Below, piece after piece: positions 1-8,689 of a DNA stretch of 64,000 nt (position 1 is its first letter; every line of letters begins with the position of its first letter). The notes beneath the pieces are model-generated. The model ran no database searches. It was not told the origin of the DNA and was given only the letters and a program-made list of their open reading frames with translations. Location of the stretch: NCBI RefSeq assembly GCF_963575615.1, contig NZ_CAUYTL010000003.1, forward strand, positions 1 to 64,000, read 5' to 3'. The stretch comes from Listeria_A hofi (GTDB lineage: Bacteria; Bacillota; Bacilli; Lactobacillales; Listeriaceae). The position numbers were made by a program, and so were the translations under genes.

Positions 1-924
1 TGCTTGGTTTTCCGCAATTCTTACATCCAATTGCTTTTGCGCTTCTGCAATTTGTGTAGTTAATTCGGCTTTTTTCGCGGCGTTTGTCACAGCTGCAACA
101 AGCTCTTTAGCATTATCAATCGCATTTTGAGTTAAGCTCGATTTAATGGTTCCTGTGACGTCATTGTTGTTAAACAGCGCTTTTACCGCATTTGTTGCTA
201 CTTCTTGAGCGCTTGCTTCGTTGTGTGCAGCTTTTACAGAGTAACTTTCAAGCGATGCATAATGTTGCGCACCTAGCGTATTCATAGACGTATAGCCAGC
301 ACGTATATATACAATAGTACTTGTACTAATTGCTTTAAACTCAATTTGTGATCTGTCTGAAACTGTAATGTCTGATCTACCAGGTAACATATAAGTATTA
401 AACTTAATTTTGTCCCCACCGTATTGGCTAACACCAACCTCTAAGCTCAAATGACTAGATGCATTAGCAGTGCTAGCGTATGAGTTACTTAGTCTATAAG
501 TATAGTCAAAAATATATGACTTACCAACTTCTGTACTAATAGTCACTGCAGTGAAACCAGCAGTTTCGCTAATTTTTTGCGTTTCGTGTAGATAATAATT
601 AAATGGATTATCTTTAGCAACCATTCGATGATTTTGGCCTTTTAACTCATATCGATTCGGGTCTGTCCCCGTCAATTCAAAACCTGTTGCTGGTTGTGGC
701 GTGTTCGTGTACTCTCCTAAAATCGTAAAATTCTTAAAGCGTTGGTTCAACAAACCTGTATCTTTGTTTATTAATTCAGATTCAGTTGTCGCTACTGCTG
801 TTTGAACTTGCTCTGCTGCATATGCCGACAATACATTAATGGATGGTGTAACATTCACTCCTAAAATTGCTAATGTAACTGATGTTGCTAAAGCTTGTTT
901 TGTAATCTGTTTTTTTAAAATCAT
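1..924 (-). CDS. Secreted protein with Cry1Ac D-VI-like repeat, 3' part outside window
   Basis: The reading frame is open from the ATG at 924 to the left edge (308 codons), so the C-terminus is missing. A clear ribosome site (AGAGGAGA) lies about 6 bases before the ATG. Residues 1-35 form a signal peptide: basic start (MILKKQITKQ), hydrophobic core, and a cleavage-like site near AYAAEQ. Residues about 36-240 are an N-terminal domain rich in Ser, Thr and Tyr that resembles the equivalent region of the protein at 9069-11051. From about residue 245 begins a helical repeat (VKALFNNNDVTGTIK then AKELV then AEAQKQL) of the toxin Cry1Ac D-VI-related type, nearly the same as repeats in the proteins at 4225, 7589 and 9069. 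Probably exported; whether it is wall-anchored cannot be seen. Adhesin or secreted binding protein is an inference from architecture. Confidence 0.8.
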   Translation of the reverse strand, partial: MILKKQITKQALATSVTLAILGVNVTPSINVLSAYAAEQVQTAVATTESELINKDTGLLNQRFKNFTILGEYTNTPQPATGFELTGTDPNRYELKGQNHRMVAKDNPFNYYLHETQKISETAGFTAVTISTEVGKSYIFDYTYRLSNSYASTANASSHLSLEVGVSQYGGDKIKFNTYMLPGRSDITVSDRSQIEFKAISTSTIVYIRAGYTSMNTLGAQHYASLESYSVKAAHNEASAQEVATNAVKALFNNNDVTGTIKSSLTQNAIDNAKELVAAVTNAAKKAELTTQIAEAQKQLDVRIAENQA

Positions 925-1058
925 GTTCAATCTCCTCTTTAACTTTTAATTTAGCTCACTTTTGTGGCTGTTTTAACTTTAATAAATATTACATATCTGT
1001 TTTCTTTCTACTCGGGATAAGTGTTTGCTTTTGTGAAAATTAGTGTATTTAATTAGCT
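925..1058 (-). promoter_or_regulatory. Shared leader module, copy 1 (upstream of 924 gene)
   Basis: Read on the minus strand, this stretch matches the upstream regions at 7472-7588 and 3812-3935. Shared blocks are a TTCACAAA-like block, GTAGAAAG, a TTAAAGTTAA-like block, then CCACAAAAGTGAGCTAAA just before the ribosome site. The same order and near-equal spacing in three places shows common descent and suggests common regulation. The -35 and -10 hexamers are not certain. Confidence 0.6.
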
Positions 1059-1208
1059 TGAAGGTTCCTATATCAGAGATTCAGGTGAAGCAAAACCAGA
1101 AAATATCAATTTTAATGCGACGAATAGGTTAATTTTTTACAAAGATGACTTATTTATTATTCCTTATAACAACATCTAGATAGCACAATAAAGCTCTATT
1201 ATTTTTCC

Positions 1209-1553
1209 TCAAAGGCCCGTAACAAACGTCGTATGTTTTGCTTTCCAATCTTCCAATTTAATAAATACCCAGAAATAATAGATACCAAATGTGATGATCA
1301 TAAGCAACAACCATTTTATCCAATTGCCAAATAAACCAAACGCGGAGCCACTGAATTGCATTCTGCGTCCTTCGATAACAGTATGGTTTATTTTCCAGCC
1401 ATAAATCATCGTTAATGCCCATGGATAACAGATGCCAAACGTAATAACAGTTACAATAAATCCAAGGATAATCCAACCAATATACTGGAATAAACCACCA
1501 TCAAAAAAAGAAGTCCGTCCGTTCTTCTTTTCGTAAAAATATTCTTTAGACAT
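1209..1553 (-). CDS. DUF898-type small membrane protein
   Basis: 114 residues. Two or three hydrophobic helices are visible (about residues 24-50 and 72-98), with the FGICYPWALTMIYGWKINHT block typical of DUF898/YjgN-like membrane proteins repeated in looser form (FGIYYFWVFIKLEDWKAKHT). This family is normally longer, with several such units, so this is a two-unit minimal form. A ribosome site (GGAGG) precedes the ATG. Function is unknown in the family. It sits alone between a secreted-protein gene and a decayed fragment. Confidence 0.7.
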   Translation of the reverse strand: MSKEYFYEKKNGRTSFFDGGLFQYIGWIILGFIVTVITFGICYPWALTMIYGWKINHTVIEGRRMQFSGSAFGLFGNWIKWLLLMIITFGIYYFWVFIKLEDWKAKHTTFVTGL

Positions 1554-1587
1554 ATTTAATTACCTCCTCTACATGTTATTTAGAAAC

Positions 1588-1794
1588 TTATAGTATCATT
1601 TCCGCTAATATATTTTGAGATTTGTCACGCCCCACGATGACTATAATACTATTCGCATCGAGCTTCTTGTCTACTACATAAGACTTGAATGTGCCATCGA
1701 TTGTTACACTTGTGATTGTGCCTGATGTTCCCACTAGTACTTTGATGATTAGATTTTTAAAGATGATTCGTCTATTGTTTGCATTATATAGCAT
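1588..1794 (-). pseudogene. Relic of the Ig-like C-terminus of a surface protein
   Basis: A 68-codon open frame whose sequence is a collapsed copy of the last two Ig-like modules of the 4225 and 9069 proteins. NANNRRIIFKNLII matches NANNELIISKNLVI, then about 35 residues are missing, then VTIDGTFKSYVVDKKLDANS and IVGRDKSQNILAEM match the end of those proteins (VTIDGT, DGTFKFYVADKKFTADS, IVGYDKTKNILAET). There is no signal peptide and no 5' part. It is therefore a remnant of a lost paralogue, not a working gene. Confidence 0.75.
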
Positions 1795-1799
1795 TTCTT

Positions 1800-2558
1800 T
1801 TAAAAATTAATGCTGTCTCTCAATATCGATAATATAGGCTTCCATTTTTTTAGATGAATAAAAATCTTCTTATTGTTTATCTTTACTACACCAAGTTTCA
1901 TCAAATTGTGTAACACTCTCGATATAGTATTTACATGAAGCTGTACATAATTAGCTAGCGTCACCACCGTTATCGGGGGAATTGTGCAAAAATCAGATTT
2001 TTTTGAATTCAACAGATTTAACTTATCTAATAAATGATGCATCGTCAGCACCACTTTGCTCTCTGCTTTTTCACGGCGTATGCTCTCTTTAAACTCCATA
2101 TTTTGACGCTCTCGCAACGTATAGCTGTAATGATACAAATTTCCTTTTTGCGTATTCAACAATTTATCTACAATGTGCGCCTTATTAAATTTCAAAACAG
2201 TCATCACCTTCGAAATCGCTTTATACGAATAGTTCGAACTATTGAATGTAAATAAATCTGAAAAACCGATAATATCATCACTCGCTTTTATATCCAAAAC
2301 AATGTTATCCTTTTCCATTGTCGCAATTCCAGACTCAATAATATAAATAAACTCGGTATCTGGTCTCTTGTCCTCTACCATTCCCGTATGAATCATCTCT
2401 CTAAGCAAATACGTATTTTTCTTAAATGAAATCGTTTCGTAAGGAATTGGCATAGCTTCTTCTGTACAAAGAAAATCAGCAAACTTCGAAAGATTAAAGT
2501 ACTCTCTAATTTTCGTTATATCGTAAAGGTTTTTTATCGCTTCTGTATAGGAATCCAA
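1800..2558 (-). CDS. Crp/Fnr family transcription regulator
   Basis: About 252 residues. The N-terminal half has the cyclic-nucleotide-binding-like beta-roll pattern of Crp/Fnr proteins (RPDTEFIYIIESGIATM, DIIGFSDLF). The C-terminal part has a winged helix-turn-helix (PPITVVTLANYVQLHVNTISRVLHNLMKLGVVKI). I chose the TTG at 2558, not the ATG at 2579, because GGAGG lies 8 bases before the TTG and inside the longer reading. Listeria genomes carry many orphan Crp/Fnr proteins of this kind, PrfA being the best known; no residue pattern here supports PrfA itself. It lies between surface-protein relics, so control of that cluster is possible but inferred. Confidence 0.75.
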   Translation of the reverse strand: MDSYTEAIKNLYDITKIREYFNLSKFADFLCTEEAMPIPYETISFKKNTYLLREMIHTGMVEDKRPDTEFIYIIESGIATMEKDNIVLDIKASDDIIGFSDLFTFNSSNYSYKAISKVMTVLKFNKAHIVDKLLNTQKGNLYHYSYTLRERQNMEFKESIRREKAESKVVLTMHHLLDKLNLLNSKKSDFCTIPPITVVTLANYVQLHVNTISRVLHNLMKLGVVKINNKKIFIHLKKWKPILSILRDSINF

Positions 2559-2811
2559 CCTATTCCACCTCCTTTCCATTCTATGATCTATATTACATTA
2601 GCATTAAAGTTATTTCATGTGATACACACAAAGAAAACCATGCTTATATAATATATTACTTATCTTAACAAGATTAGAGATTATTTGTTTAGATTACCTA
2701 GAGGTAAAACAAGTTTTTAATGACTTTTTAATGACTTTTTAAGTTCTATAAGTCACAATCGTAGAACCATCACTCCCTTACTGAACGTCCGTATGCTAAT
2801 TTTGATGCGAT

Positions 2812-2970
2812 TTAAAACATATCAATATGCATTTTTCGACTTATATTATAAATAACACCTTAACTTTTCAGTTTTTTCAATACTTTAGTAACCGTATTAG
2901 GATTTAGATTCGTGTACTTAGAGATATTTGATGGATCACCTGCATCTAGGTAGGTATTTTCAATATAAGG
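2812..2970 (-). pseudogene. Decayed helix-turn-helix fragment
   Basis: On the minus strand one frame reads DAGDPSNISKYTNLNPNTVT, then KVLKKLKS, one in-frame TAA at 2860-2862, then GVIYNISRKMHIDMF and a stop. The pattern (helix, NTVTKVLKKLK recognition-helix-like, then GVI wing) is like the C-terminal DNA-binding part of Crp/Fnr or MarR-type regulators. There is no start, no upstream domain, and the stop breaks the wing. Probably the tail of a lost regulator next to the surface-protein island. Confidence 0.45.
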
Positions 2971-3026
2971 AAATTAAATTACGTAATTTTTTTAACTTTA
3001 AAAAAATGAAAAAATTCTAGTTTCAG

Positions 3027-3076
3027 CCAACTGATGCTCTATACTAAGGTTAAGCAAGACAAAAACTAAACGAAGA
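3027..3076 (+). promoter_or_regulatory. Second leader type, copy 1 (of relic gene)
   Basis: Matches 9006-9067, the leader of the intact gene at 9069: GATGCTCTATACTAAG, then GCAAGA, an A-rich stretch, and GAGGTTGAT. In this copy the expected ATG has become ATAA (about 3086-3090), so the gene behind it cannot start normally. TATACT may be a -10 box. Confidence 0.5.
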
Positions 3077-3089
3077 GGTTGATTTAAAT

Positions 3090-3720
3090 AACAAAGAAAA
3101 AATAGGAAGAAGCTGTTAAACGTATTAACGGCCAAGGCAATTATCTTATCAAGTATTAGTGGAGAGGTATTAATACAATCTTTAACAGCATTAGCAGCAG
3201 AAGATCAGAATGTAGTTGGAGTAGCGAGTACAGGAACACAAAGTAGTCTACTAAACTTCAATAGGGAGCCATACAGCACAAATAAACTAAAATACTGGAT
3301 TTCACAATCAAATAGCAGCATCTTCTAATATCGACACATATACGAAATCAGAAAATGTCTACACGATTTCTGATGTATTTAAAACAGTCAAAGTGAATAA
3401 TGACAATTCATTCACATTAACAAGTACGAAGCTACCTCATACAATTGCACAAAACGTAAAAACGGAAATTGGTAAAGAATATACAGTATCTACATGTGTA
3501 CAACAAAATGGCGTTCCTGGGGCAGTTACGGAGCAACTTGGTAATAGATGATGAAACAATTGCACCGACAACATATAGATGAAACACAACTAACAGAAAA
3601 AGAAATAAAGTAGAAGTAACAGGAAAGGGCAATACGTTAACCTTGCAACAAGATATCTACCTGACAGAAATATTCAACAATTCCGACATCACGTGTTATC
3701 AGAAATGAGTGTTGTAAGTT
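3090..3720 (+). pseudogene. Multiply disrupted surface-protein gene
   Basis: Conceptual reading with frame changes recovers a secreted protein: a signal-peptide-like stretch (AIILSSISGEVLIQSLTALA then AEDQN), a frame ending in SNSSIF stop near 3328, then in another frame AASSNIDTYTKSENVYTISD continuing to a stop at about 3551, then KVEVTGKGNTLTLQQDIYLT of the first Ig-like module, truncated at 3708. The last part is nearly the same as residues after the D-VI repeat in the 4225 and 9069 proteins. The helical repeat is deleted. A degenerate copy of the 7425-7466 terminator follows at about 3751-3790. Confidence 0.7.
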
Positions 3721-3811
3721 CTAGATAAGCAACTATACCAAGACGATAAGAGCAATCAAATCCTGTATCTTACCATCTTTCTACCGATTAATCCATTTTA
3801 TTTAGTAAAAT

Positions 3812-3935
3812 ATCACAAAAAATTCACAAAAAACGACACTCAACATCTAGGTATTAAGGAAAATGACCAGCAATTTTTGTTAAAGTTAACTTAGCCGCAA
3901 AAGTGAGATAAATTAAAAGTTTAAGAGGATACATG
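3812..3935 (+). promoter_or_regulatory. Shared leader module, copy 2 (orphan)
   Basis: Closely matches 7472-7588: ATTCACAAA, CATCTAGGTA, then GTTAAAGTTAACTTAGCC, GCAAAAGTGAGATAAA and an AGAGG ribosome site. Here GTTAA-AG-TTAAC is a perfect inverted repeat (3879-3890). The ATG behind it (about 3939) opens only a 13-codon frame starting MVFNTQIG, a decayed echo of the MILKKQIT start of the paralogues, so the module has lost its gene. Confidence 0.6.
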
Positions 3936-3954
3936 ACATGGTTTTTAATACACA

Positions 3955-4165
3955 AATAGGATATATGCCAATAAAGTAAACAATAGAATAGCTAATATTA
4001 TTGGAATGGTGTTCTGTTGGGGAGCAACCTACTGTCTCTGAGAGGCTGGCATAGAAGCTTGTAATCCCAATGTTTCTGATGAAAGTTCAAATATTTATCG
4101 ATAAAGTTCGCTATGAAATAGTAATTGTGATCGTTAGCTTCTCGCATGTATAGCATCGGATGTTT
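3955..4165 (-). pseudogene. Decayed copy of the Mga-like regulator / frmB boundary
   Basis: In order, this stretch holds short matches to the terminator after the 9069 gene (AAAGTAAACAATAG vs AAAGTAAACACTAG at 11090), to the middle of the regulator gene (GGAATGGTGTTCTGTTG vs GAAATGGTGTTCTATTG near 12190; GGCATAGAAGCTTGTAA vs AGCATAGAGGCTAGTAA near 12262), and to the end of frmB (ATCGATAAAGTTCGC and GAAATAGTAATTGTGATCGT vs 12797-12830). Order and strand agree with the intact region, with large internal deletions. It is a relic of a duplicated segment. Confidence 0.7.
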
Positions 4166-4224
4166 TAAACAAAATAATTTAAGTTTTAGTAGCGGATAAT
4201 ATTTTGAAATGGAGGAATGAAAGA

Positions 4225-7200
4225 ATGAGAAAAAATAAGTGGGATCTTTTTTTGGCTACTATATTTCTGGTTGCTACAATAAGTGTCTTTACGACGTGGG
4301 GGTTAAAAGTAGACGCAGCGACAATGGAGAAGAAGTTGGATACTTTGGAAAACCCAGCTTGGATGAGGAACCAAGGACTATCTAAAGGTGTTAATCATGA
4401 TCGACAAGATTTGGGAGTGATTCTTCCAAAGAATGCAACAATCGAAATTCGTCAAACCAATACGAATTTTAAAGATAATATCACATTAGAGTTACTAAAC
4501 GATGACAACCAAACAGAAAATACTTATACGGTTGGAAGTTCATGGGTGAAAATAACGGCAAGTAGCGACTCTGTTCCGTTTATAAAAACCACATTTACAG
4601 CTAATGCCCCAGTTGTAGAATACAAAGTAAGCGACACAGCCATTAGCTTGCCCGTGTTGAAACAAGGGGATGGCGAAACCGCATTCTTCAATAAATGGGA
4701 CACAACAAAAGCGGCATTCGGATTAGTGAGTAATCAATATATCCAGATTTTAGTTCCAGCCGGAGATAAATCTTATCTGAAGAAAATGGATGATTTCAAG
4801 TCCATTGATGCTTTATTAGCCTATTACGATACGTTATTTGAAACGTTTAATGAACTAGAGGGTATTTCATTCACATCAAAAAATGCGACGGACAAAAATA
4901 TTCCGAATCGCTACTTTGCGAAAGCAGATAAACATGGTGCAGGTGTAGCTTATTACGGTGGTAATTATACCGCAGAAACGAGTGCGTCTGTGATCTCATT
5001 CTGGTTAAAACCTGGATGGGGCGGACTTCACGAGATTGCTCATGGTTATCAAGGTGACTTTATGTCAGACACGACATTTTCGACAGGAGAAGTCTGGAAT
5101 AACTTATACGCAGATAGCATGCAGAAAAAAATGATGGGTAAAGATTATTACAGTGGTTGGCTATACGGTGGTAATGTGGCGAATAAGGAGGAAGCTTTCG
5201 AAAAAAATGTGTACACAACAAAAACACCTGTGAACAACTGGGATCTTGCTAACAAGTTATACATGTTGACTTTGATGAAAGATATGGCTGGCGACAAAGC
5301 TTTTACACATTTTAACCAAGCGTATCGAGCTGACGCGAACGCAACTAAAAAGAATAAAGATGCTTTCCTATTAGACCTCTTGACTAAATATTTCGGCGAG
5401 GTAAGTCACTATGATTTTACGCCTTTCGTGGAACTTGTTCAAGGATCGATATCAGGCAATCAAAAAGCTGAAAATCTGTATTCTGGCAATAAAGCTGTTT
5501 ATCCACTGGCCTCTTTACTATCAGGAGACAACTTGAAAAAAGCACGCCAAGATACAAAGCTAGATACAAAATGGGGATTGGTAAGTAATGACCAACTCAA
5601 TAAGTACAAATTAACAGCAACAACAAAAGTGACATTTTCCATCAATGATTTCGCGCAAATAGAAGGAAAAGTATTACGAATAAAAAATGGTGCAGATGTT
5701 GTTCGCGAGATAATCATCACGTCGCCAACGATGACGCTAAAAAATATGCCAATTGGAATTTACTCCCTAGACATCGCTACAGGAACAACTCGTTTTTATG
5801 AGCCAGAAACAAATTATTTGGCGATAACAGATCACGGAAGTAGCGCAACTATCACGATGAATGAGATCCAAACATCGACGATAGCGGAGCAAAAAATGGT
5901 GTTTAAAGGCCTAGGTGACAACATTTTTGCGATTACTACGGTTGACCCTGAAAAAGGGAACTTGGAATTAAACGTGACAAATAACAAACCACATTCTTAT
6001 TTTGCAAACGAGTATGCTTCTATCGAAGTTTTCGACGAGCAAGGGAAATCGCTTTTCAAGAAAGTAATGAATGGGAATGGGACAGAGACTGGCAAGTTCC
6101 AAATGGCTATCAAACCTAACGATACAATCAAGATCATGCACAAAGAGCCAAATCGCTTTAGTATCATTGGAGCATCTGCCAAGCTAATAAATACAGCGAC
6201 AGAGCAGACGTTTAAAGTCAGCAAATATGGATTAACGAGTAACGTGACAAAAGTGACGGATCAGGATGCTTTGGCCAATTATAAATCCAATTTAGTTGCT
6301 TTTGCTGAAACAGTCATAGCGAAATTCAAAAATGAAGATTACGCAGCACCGAAAACAAAACTAAAAAAAGGAATCCAATATTTATCAGATACCGACGCAG
6401 ATAAAATCAAGTATCAACAAACCTATGCTAGTCTTTTAGCACTCAAAGGCGAAGCAACATCGAATGCAGTCAAAGAACTATTCAATAACAATGATGTCAC
6501 AGGAACAATCAAAGAAGATACAACACAAGACGCAATCGATAAAGCAAAAGAACTCGTATCGACCTTGACGGACACAGACAAAAAAGTAGCGTTAGAAGCG
6601 CAAATCGCAGAAGCACAAAAACAACTAACAGACAAAGAAACCAAAGTAGAAGTAACAGGAAAAGGCAACACGTTCATCTTGCAACAAGATCGCTACCTGA
6701 CAGGAACATACACTGGCGACGTAGCATCAATGAGCGTAGAAGTAAACGGTAAACTTTACTACGGTGGAACAGTTAAAAATGGCGAATTCAGTTTCTATGC
6801 CTTAGACAAAATTGCATCAGTAAGCGATAAAGTCATCATTAACTTGCACAGTGCTGACAAAACAATCCAAGCATCATTCCCAGTAGTAGTAAAAGAAGCA
6901 ACGAAAGTAACACAAAACGCCTTCAAAGTGAAAGATTCCTATATCACAGGAACATTTAACAACTCCGACATCGCAAAAATGGGTATCGTTGTAAACGGCA
7001 AAGCATACTGGGGCGGAACAGTTGCGGATGGTGAGTTCAAGTACTATGCCTTAGACAAAATTACTAGCGCAACAGATGAAGTCGTATTAAACTTCTACAA
7101 TGCAAACAATGAACTAATCATCTCGAAAAACCTTGTTATCACGACACCAGCTGTTACCTCAGGTGAAATCGTATCTGCGAACCTAGCAGTTGGCGATAAG

Positions 7201-7410
7201 AACATTGTCGGAACCATCACAGGCGATATTAAGAGCTTCGGCGTAACAATCGACGGCACAACATACAATGGTGGAACAATTGCCGCAGATGGCACATTTA
7301 AGTTCTATGTAGCAGACAAGAAATTCACAGCTGACAGCGTAGTGACGATCGTTGGTTACGACAAAACAAAAAACATCTTGGCAGAAACAAATATCGTAGT
7401 ATCTAAATAA
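4225..7410 (+). CDS. Secreted M60/enhancin-like zinc metallopeptidase with D-VI and Ig-like modules
   Basis: About 1061 residues. I start at the ATG 4225, with GGAGG nine bases upstream, not at the TTG 4204. A signal peptide ends near VDA-A (residue 31-32). The catalytic motif HEIAH sits at residues 269-273 with a Glu at 289 (TGEVWNN), the HExxH-x15-E pattern of M60 (enhancin, mucin-degrading) peptidases. Residues about 448-555 resemble the putative mucin/carbohydrate-binding module found behind M60 domains. One Cry1Ac D-VI-like repeat follows (about 745-806), then three Ig-like modules of about 80 residues to the end. No LPXTG or other anchor is visible, so it is probably released or held non-covalently. 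Likely acts on mucin-type glycoproteins outside the cell; the substrate is inferred from the family. Confidence 0.8.
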   Translation: MRKNKWDLFLATIFLVATISVFTTWGLKVDAATMEKKLDTLENPAWMRNQGLSKGVNHDRQDLGVILPKNATIEIRQTNTNFKDNITLELLNDDNQTENTYTVGSSWVKITASSDSVPFIKTTFTANAPVVEYKVSDTAISLPVLKQGDGETAFFNKWDTTKAAFGLVSNQYIQILVPAGDKSYLKKMDDFKSIDALLAYYDTLFETFNELEGISFTSKNATDKNIPNRYFAKADKHGAGVAYYGGNYTAETSASVISFWLKPGWGGLHEIAHGYQGDFMSDTTFSTGEVWNNLYADSMQKKMMGKDYYSGWLYGGNVANKEEAFEKNVYTTKTPVNNWDLANKLYMLTLMKDMAGDKAFTHFNQAYRADANATKKNKDAFLLDLLTKYFGEVSHYDFTPFVELVQGSISGNQKAENLYSGNKAVYPLASLLSGDNLKKARQDTKLDTKWGLVSNDQLNKYKLTATTKVTFSINDFAQIEGKVLRIKNGADVVREIIITSPTMTLKNMPIGIYSLDIATGTTRFYEPETNYLAITDHGSSATITMNEIQTSTIAEQKMVFKGLGDNIFAITTVDPEKGNLELNVTNNKPHSYFANEYASIEVFDEQGKSLFKKVMNGNGTETGKFQMAIKPNDTIKIMHKEPNRFSIIGASAKLINTATEQTFKVSKYGLTSNVTKVTDQDALANYKSNLVAFAETVIAKFKNEDYAAPKTKLKKGIQYLSDTDADKIKYQQTYASLLALKGEATSNAVKELFNNNDVTGTIKEDTTQDAIDKAKELVSTLTDTDKKVALEAQIAEAQKQLTDKETKVEVTGKGNTFILQQDRYLTGTYTGDVASMSVEVNGKLYYGGTVKNGEFSFYALDKIASVSDKVIINLHSADKTIQASFPVVVKEATKVTQNAFKVKDSYITGTFNNSDIAKMGIVVNGKAYWGGTVADGEFKYYALDKITSATDEVVLNFYNANNELIISKNLVITTPAVTSGEIVSANLAVGDKNIVGTITGDIKSFGVTIDGTTYNGGTIAADGTFKFYVADKKFTADSVVTIVGYDKTKNILAETNIVVSK

Positions 7411-7424
7411 GCAAGTAAATTAAG

Positions 7425-7466
7425 ACGATAAGAACGCCATCAATTCTGGCCTCTTATCGTTTTTTT
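7425..7466 (+). terminator. Terminator of the M60 peptidase gene
   Basis: ACGATAAGA and TCTTATCGT pair around a GC-rich loop and are followed by seven T. Confidence 0.8.
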
Positions 7467-7471
7467 GTGAA

Positions 7472-7588
7472 TAGCACACAAAATTCACAAATGAGGAGAC
7501 TCATATCTAGGTAGAAAGAAAAATAGCCTAAAATCTTTGTTAAAGTGAACTTAGCCACAAGAGTGAGCTAAAGAAAAGGAGATAAGAT
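7472..7588 (+). promoter_or_regulatory. Shared leader module, copy 3
   Basis: Upstream of the frameshifted gene at 7589. Contains ATTCACAAA, CATATCTAGGTAGAAAG, GTTAAAGTGAAC (7539-7550), CCACAAGAGTGAGCTAAA and an AAAGGAG ribosome site. It matches 3812-3935 and, on the other strand, 925-1058. The inverted repeat has one mismatch here. Confidence 0.6.
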
Positions 7589-8610
7589 ATGATGTTAAAA
7601 AAACAGATTACCAAGAAAATTGTAGCAACATCAGCAATACTAGCGATTATAGGAGGACCGATGGCTGCACCAATCAACGTATTATCAGTATCCGCGGCAG
7701 AAACAATAGTAGATCCCATGGAAGTAGCACGTCAAGACATGGTAAGCCAAAATATACAGTCTCTATTCAACGGCAATAATGTAGCAGGAACCATCAAAGC
7801 TGAACTGACGCAAGCTACTATTAATAGGGTGAAAAAGGGGATTGAAACTCTCGCAAGCGCAACGAAAAAAGCAGAATTCACAGCGCAAGTAGCAGAAGCC
7901 CAAAAACAACTCAAAGAAAGAACCACTGAAAGGCAAGGTAGAGCAGCCGTAAACCAACTTTTCAAAAATGGTGATCCAACGGGCACAATTAAGGACGGTT
8001 TAACGCATGTATATATCGATGGAATGGAAATTATCGCTAATTTTGTGGGGAATCCAGATATAAGATCTGAACTACAAGCAGGAATCGCCAGCGCTCGTGC
8101 ACAAGTTGATGGAAAAACAAGTGGAGAAGATGCAGCTGAATTAGCGCGCCAAGAAGTAGCAAAAAATGTTGTAAAAGGTCTTTTCAATACAATGATGTGA
8201 TTGGAAAAATCAAGGGGGATACAGATCAAGTAGCAATAGATAATGCCAAAAAATTAGTAGCGCTAATCACAGATACTACCAAAAAAGCGGAATTACAAGT
8301 ACTGATTGCAAAAGCTCAAAAACAAGTAACAGAAAAAGAAACATCGATAGCTGGGACAGTGAATGTGTTCGCACTAAAAACAGATTGTTATGTAGCAGGA
8401 ACATATCAAGGTGATGTAATAGCTATGAGCCTGGACGTAAACGGCAAACGTTACTACGGTGGAACCGTGAATAACGGAACATTTAGTTTCTATGCTTTAG
8501 ATAAAATTTTCAATACAAATGATGTTGTTATCGTAAATTTACGTGGTGTGGGTAATGTTATCAAGACATCTTTAAGCGTGACTGTGAAGAACTATAAGAG
8601 CTTGGAGTAA
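7589..8610 (+). pseudogene. Secreted D-VI repeat protein broken by one-base deletion
   Basis: The first frame (7589-8200) has a signal peptide (MMLKKQITKKIVATS...SVSAAET) and two and a bit D-VI-like repeats, then ends abnormally at VVKGLFNTMM. The second frame (8197-8610) continues the same repeat (IGKIKGDTDQVAIDNAKKLV) and one Ig-like module. Comparison with paralogues, which read FNNNDVTG, shows that AATAACAAT has become AATACAAT near 8188, one A lost. The C-terminus is also cut: KNYKSLE ends where paralogues read DIKSFGV. Two proteins could still be made, but the second lacks an export signal. Probably recent inactivation, or a phase-variable or sequencing artefact. Confidence 0.8.
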
Positions 8611-8633
8611 GAAGCTTCTTATCGTTTTTTAGC
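8596..8633 (+). terminator. Terminator after the frameshifted gene
   Basis: ATAAGAGCTT and AAGCTTCTTAT pair with one bulge, then CG and six T. The stem overlaps the last codons. Confidence 0.6.
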
Positions 8634-8689
8634 TCTATCTTTCATAAAATTAAGTGGTAAGGAAGCATATGATGCAATAAGTAAAATTA

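Noticed and set aside
2700..2745. Short direct repeat TAATGACTTTTT twice
   Set aside because: Only two 12-base copies in AT-rich DNA; probably slippage with no function.
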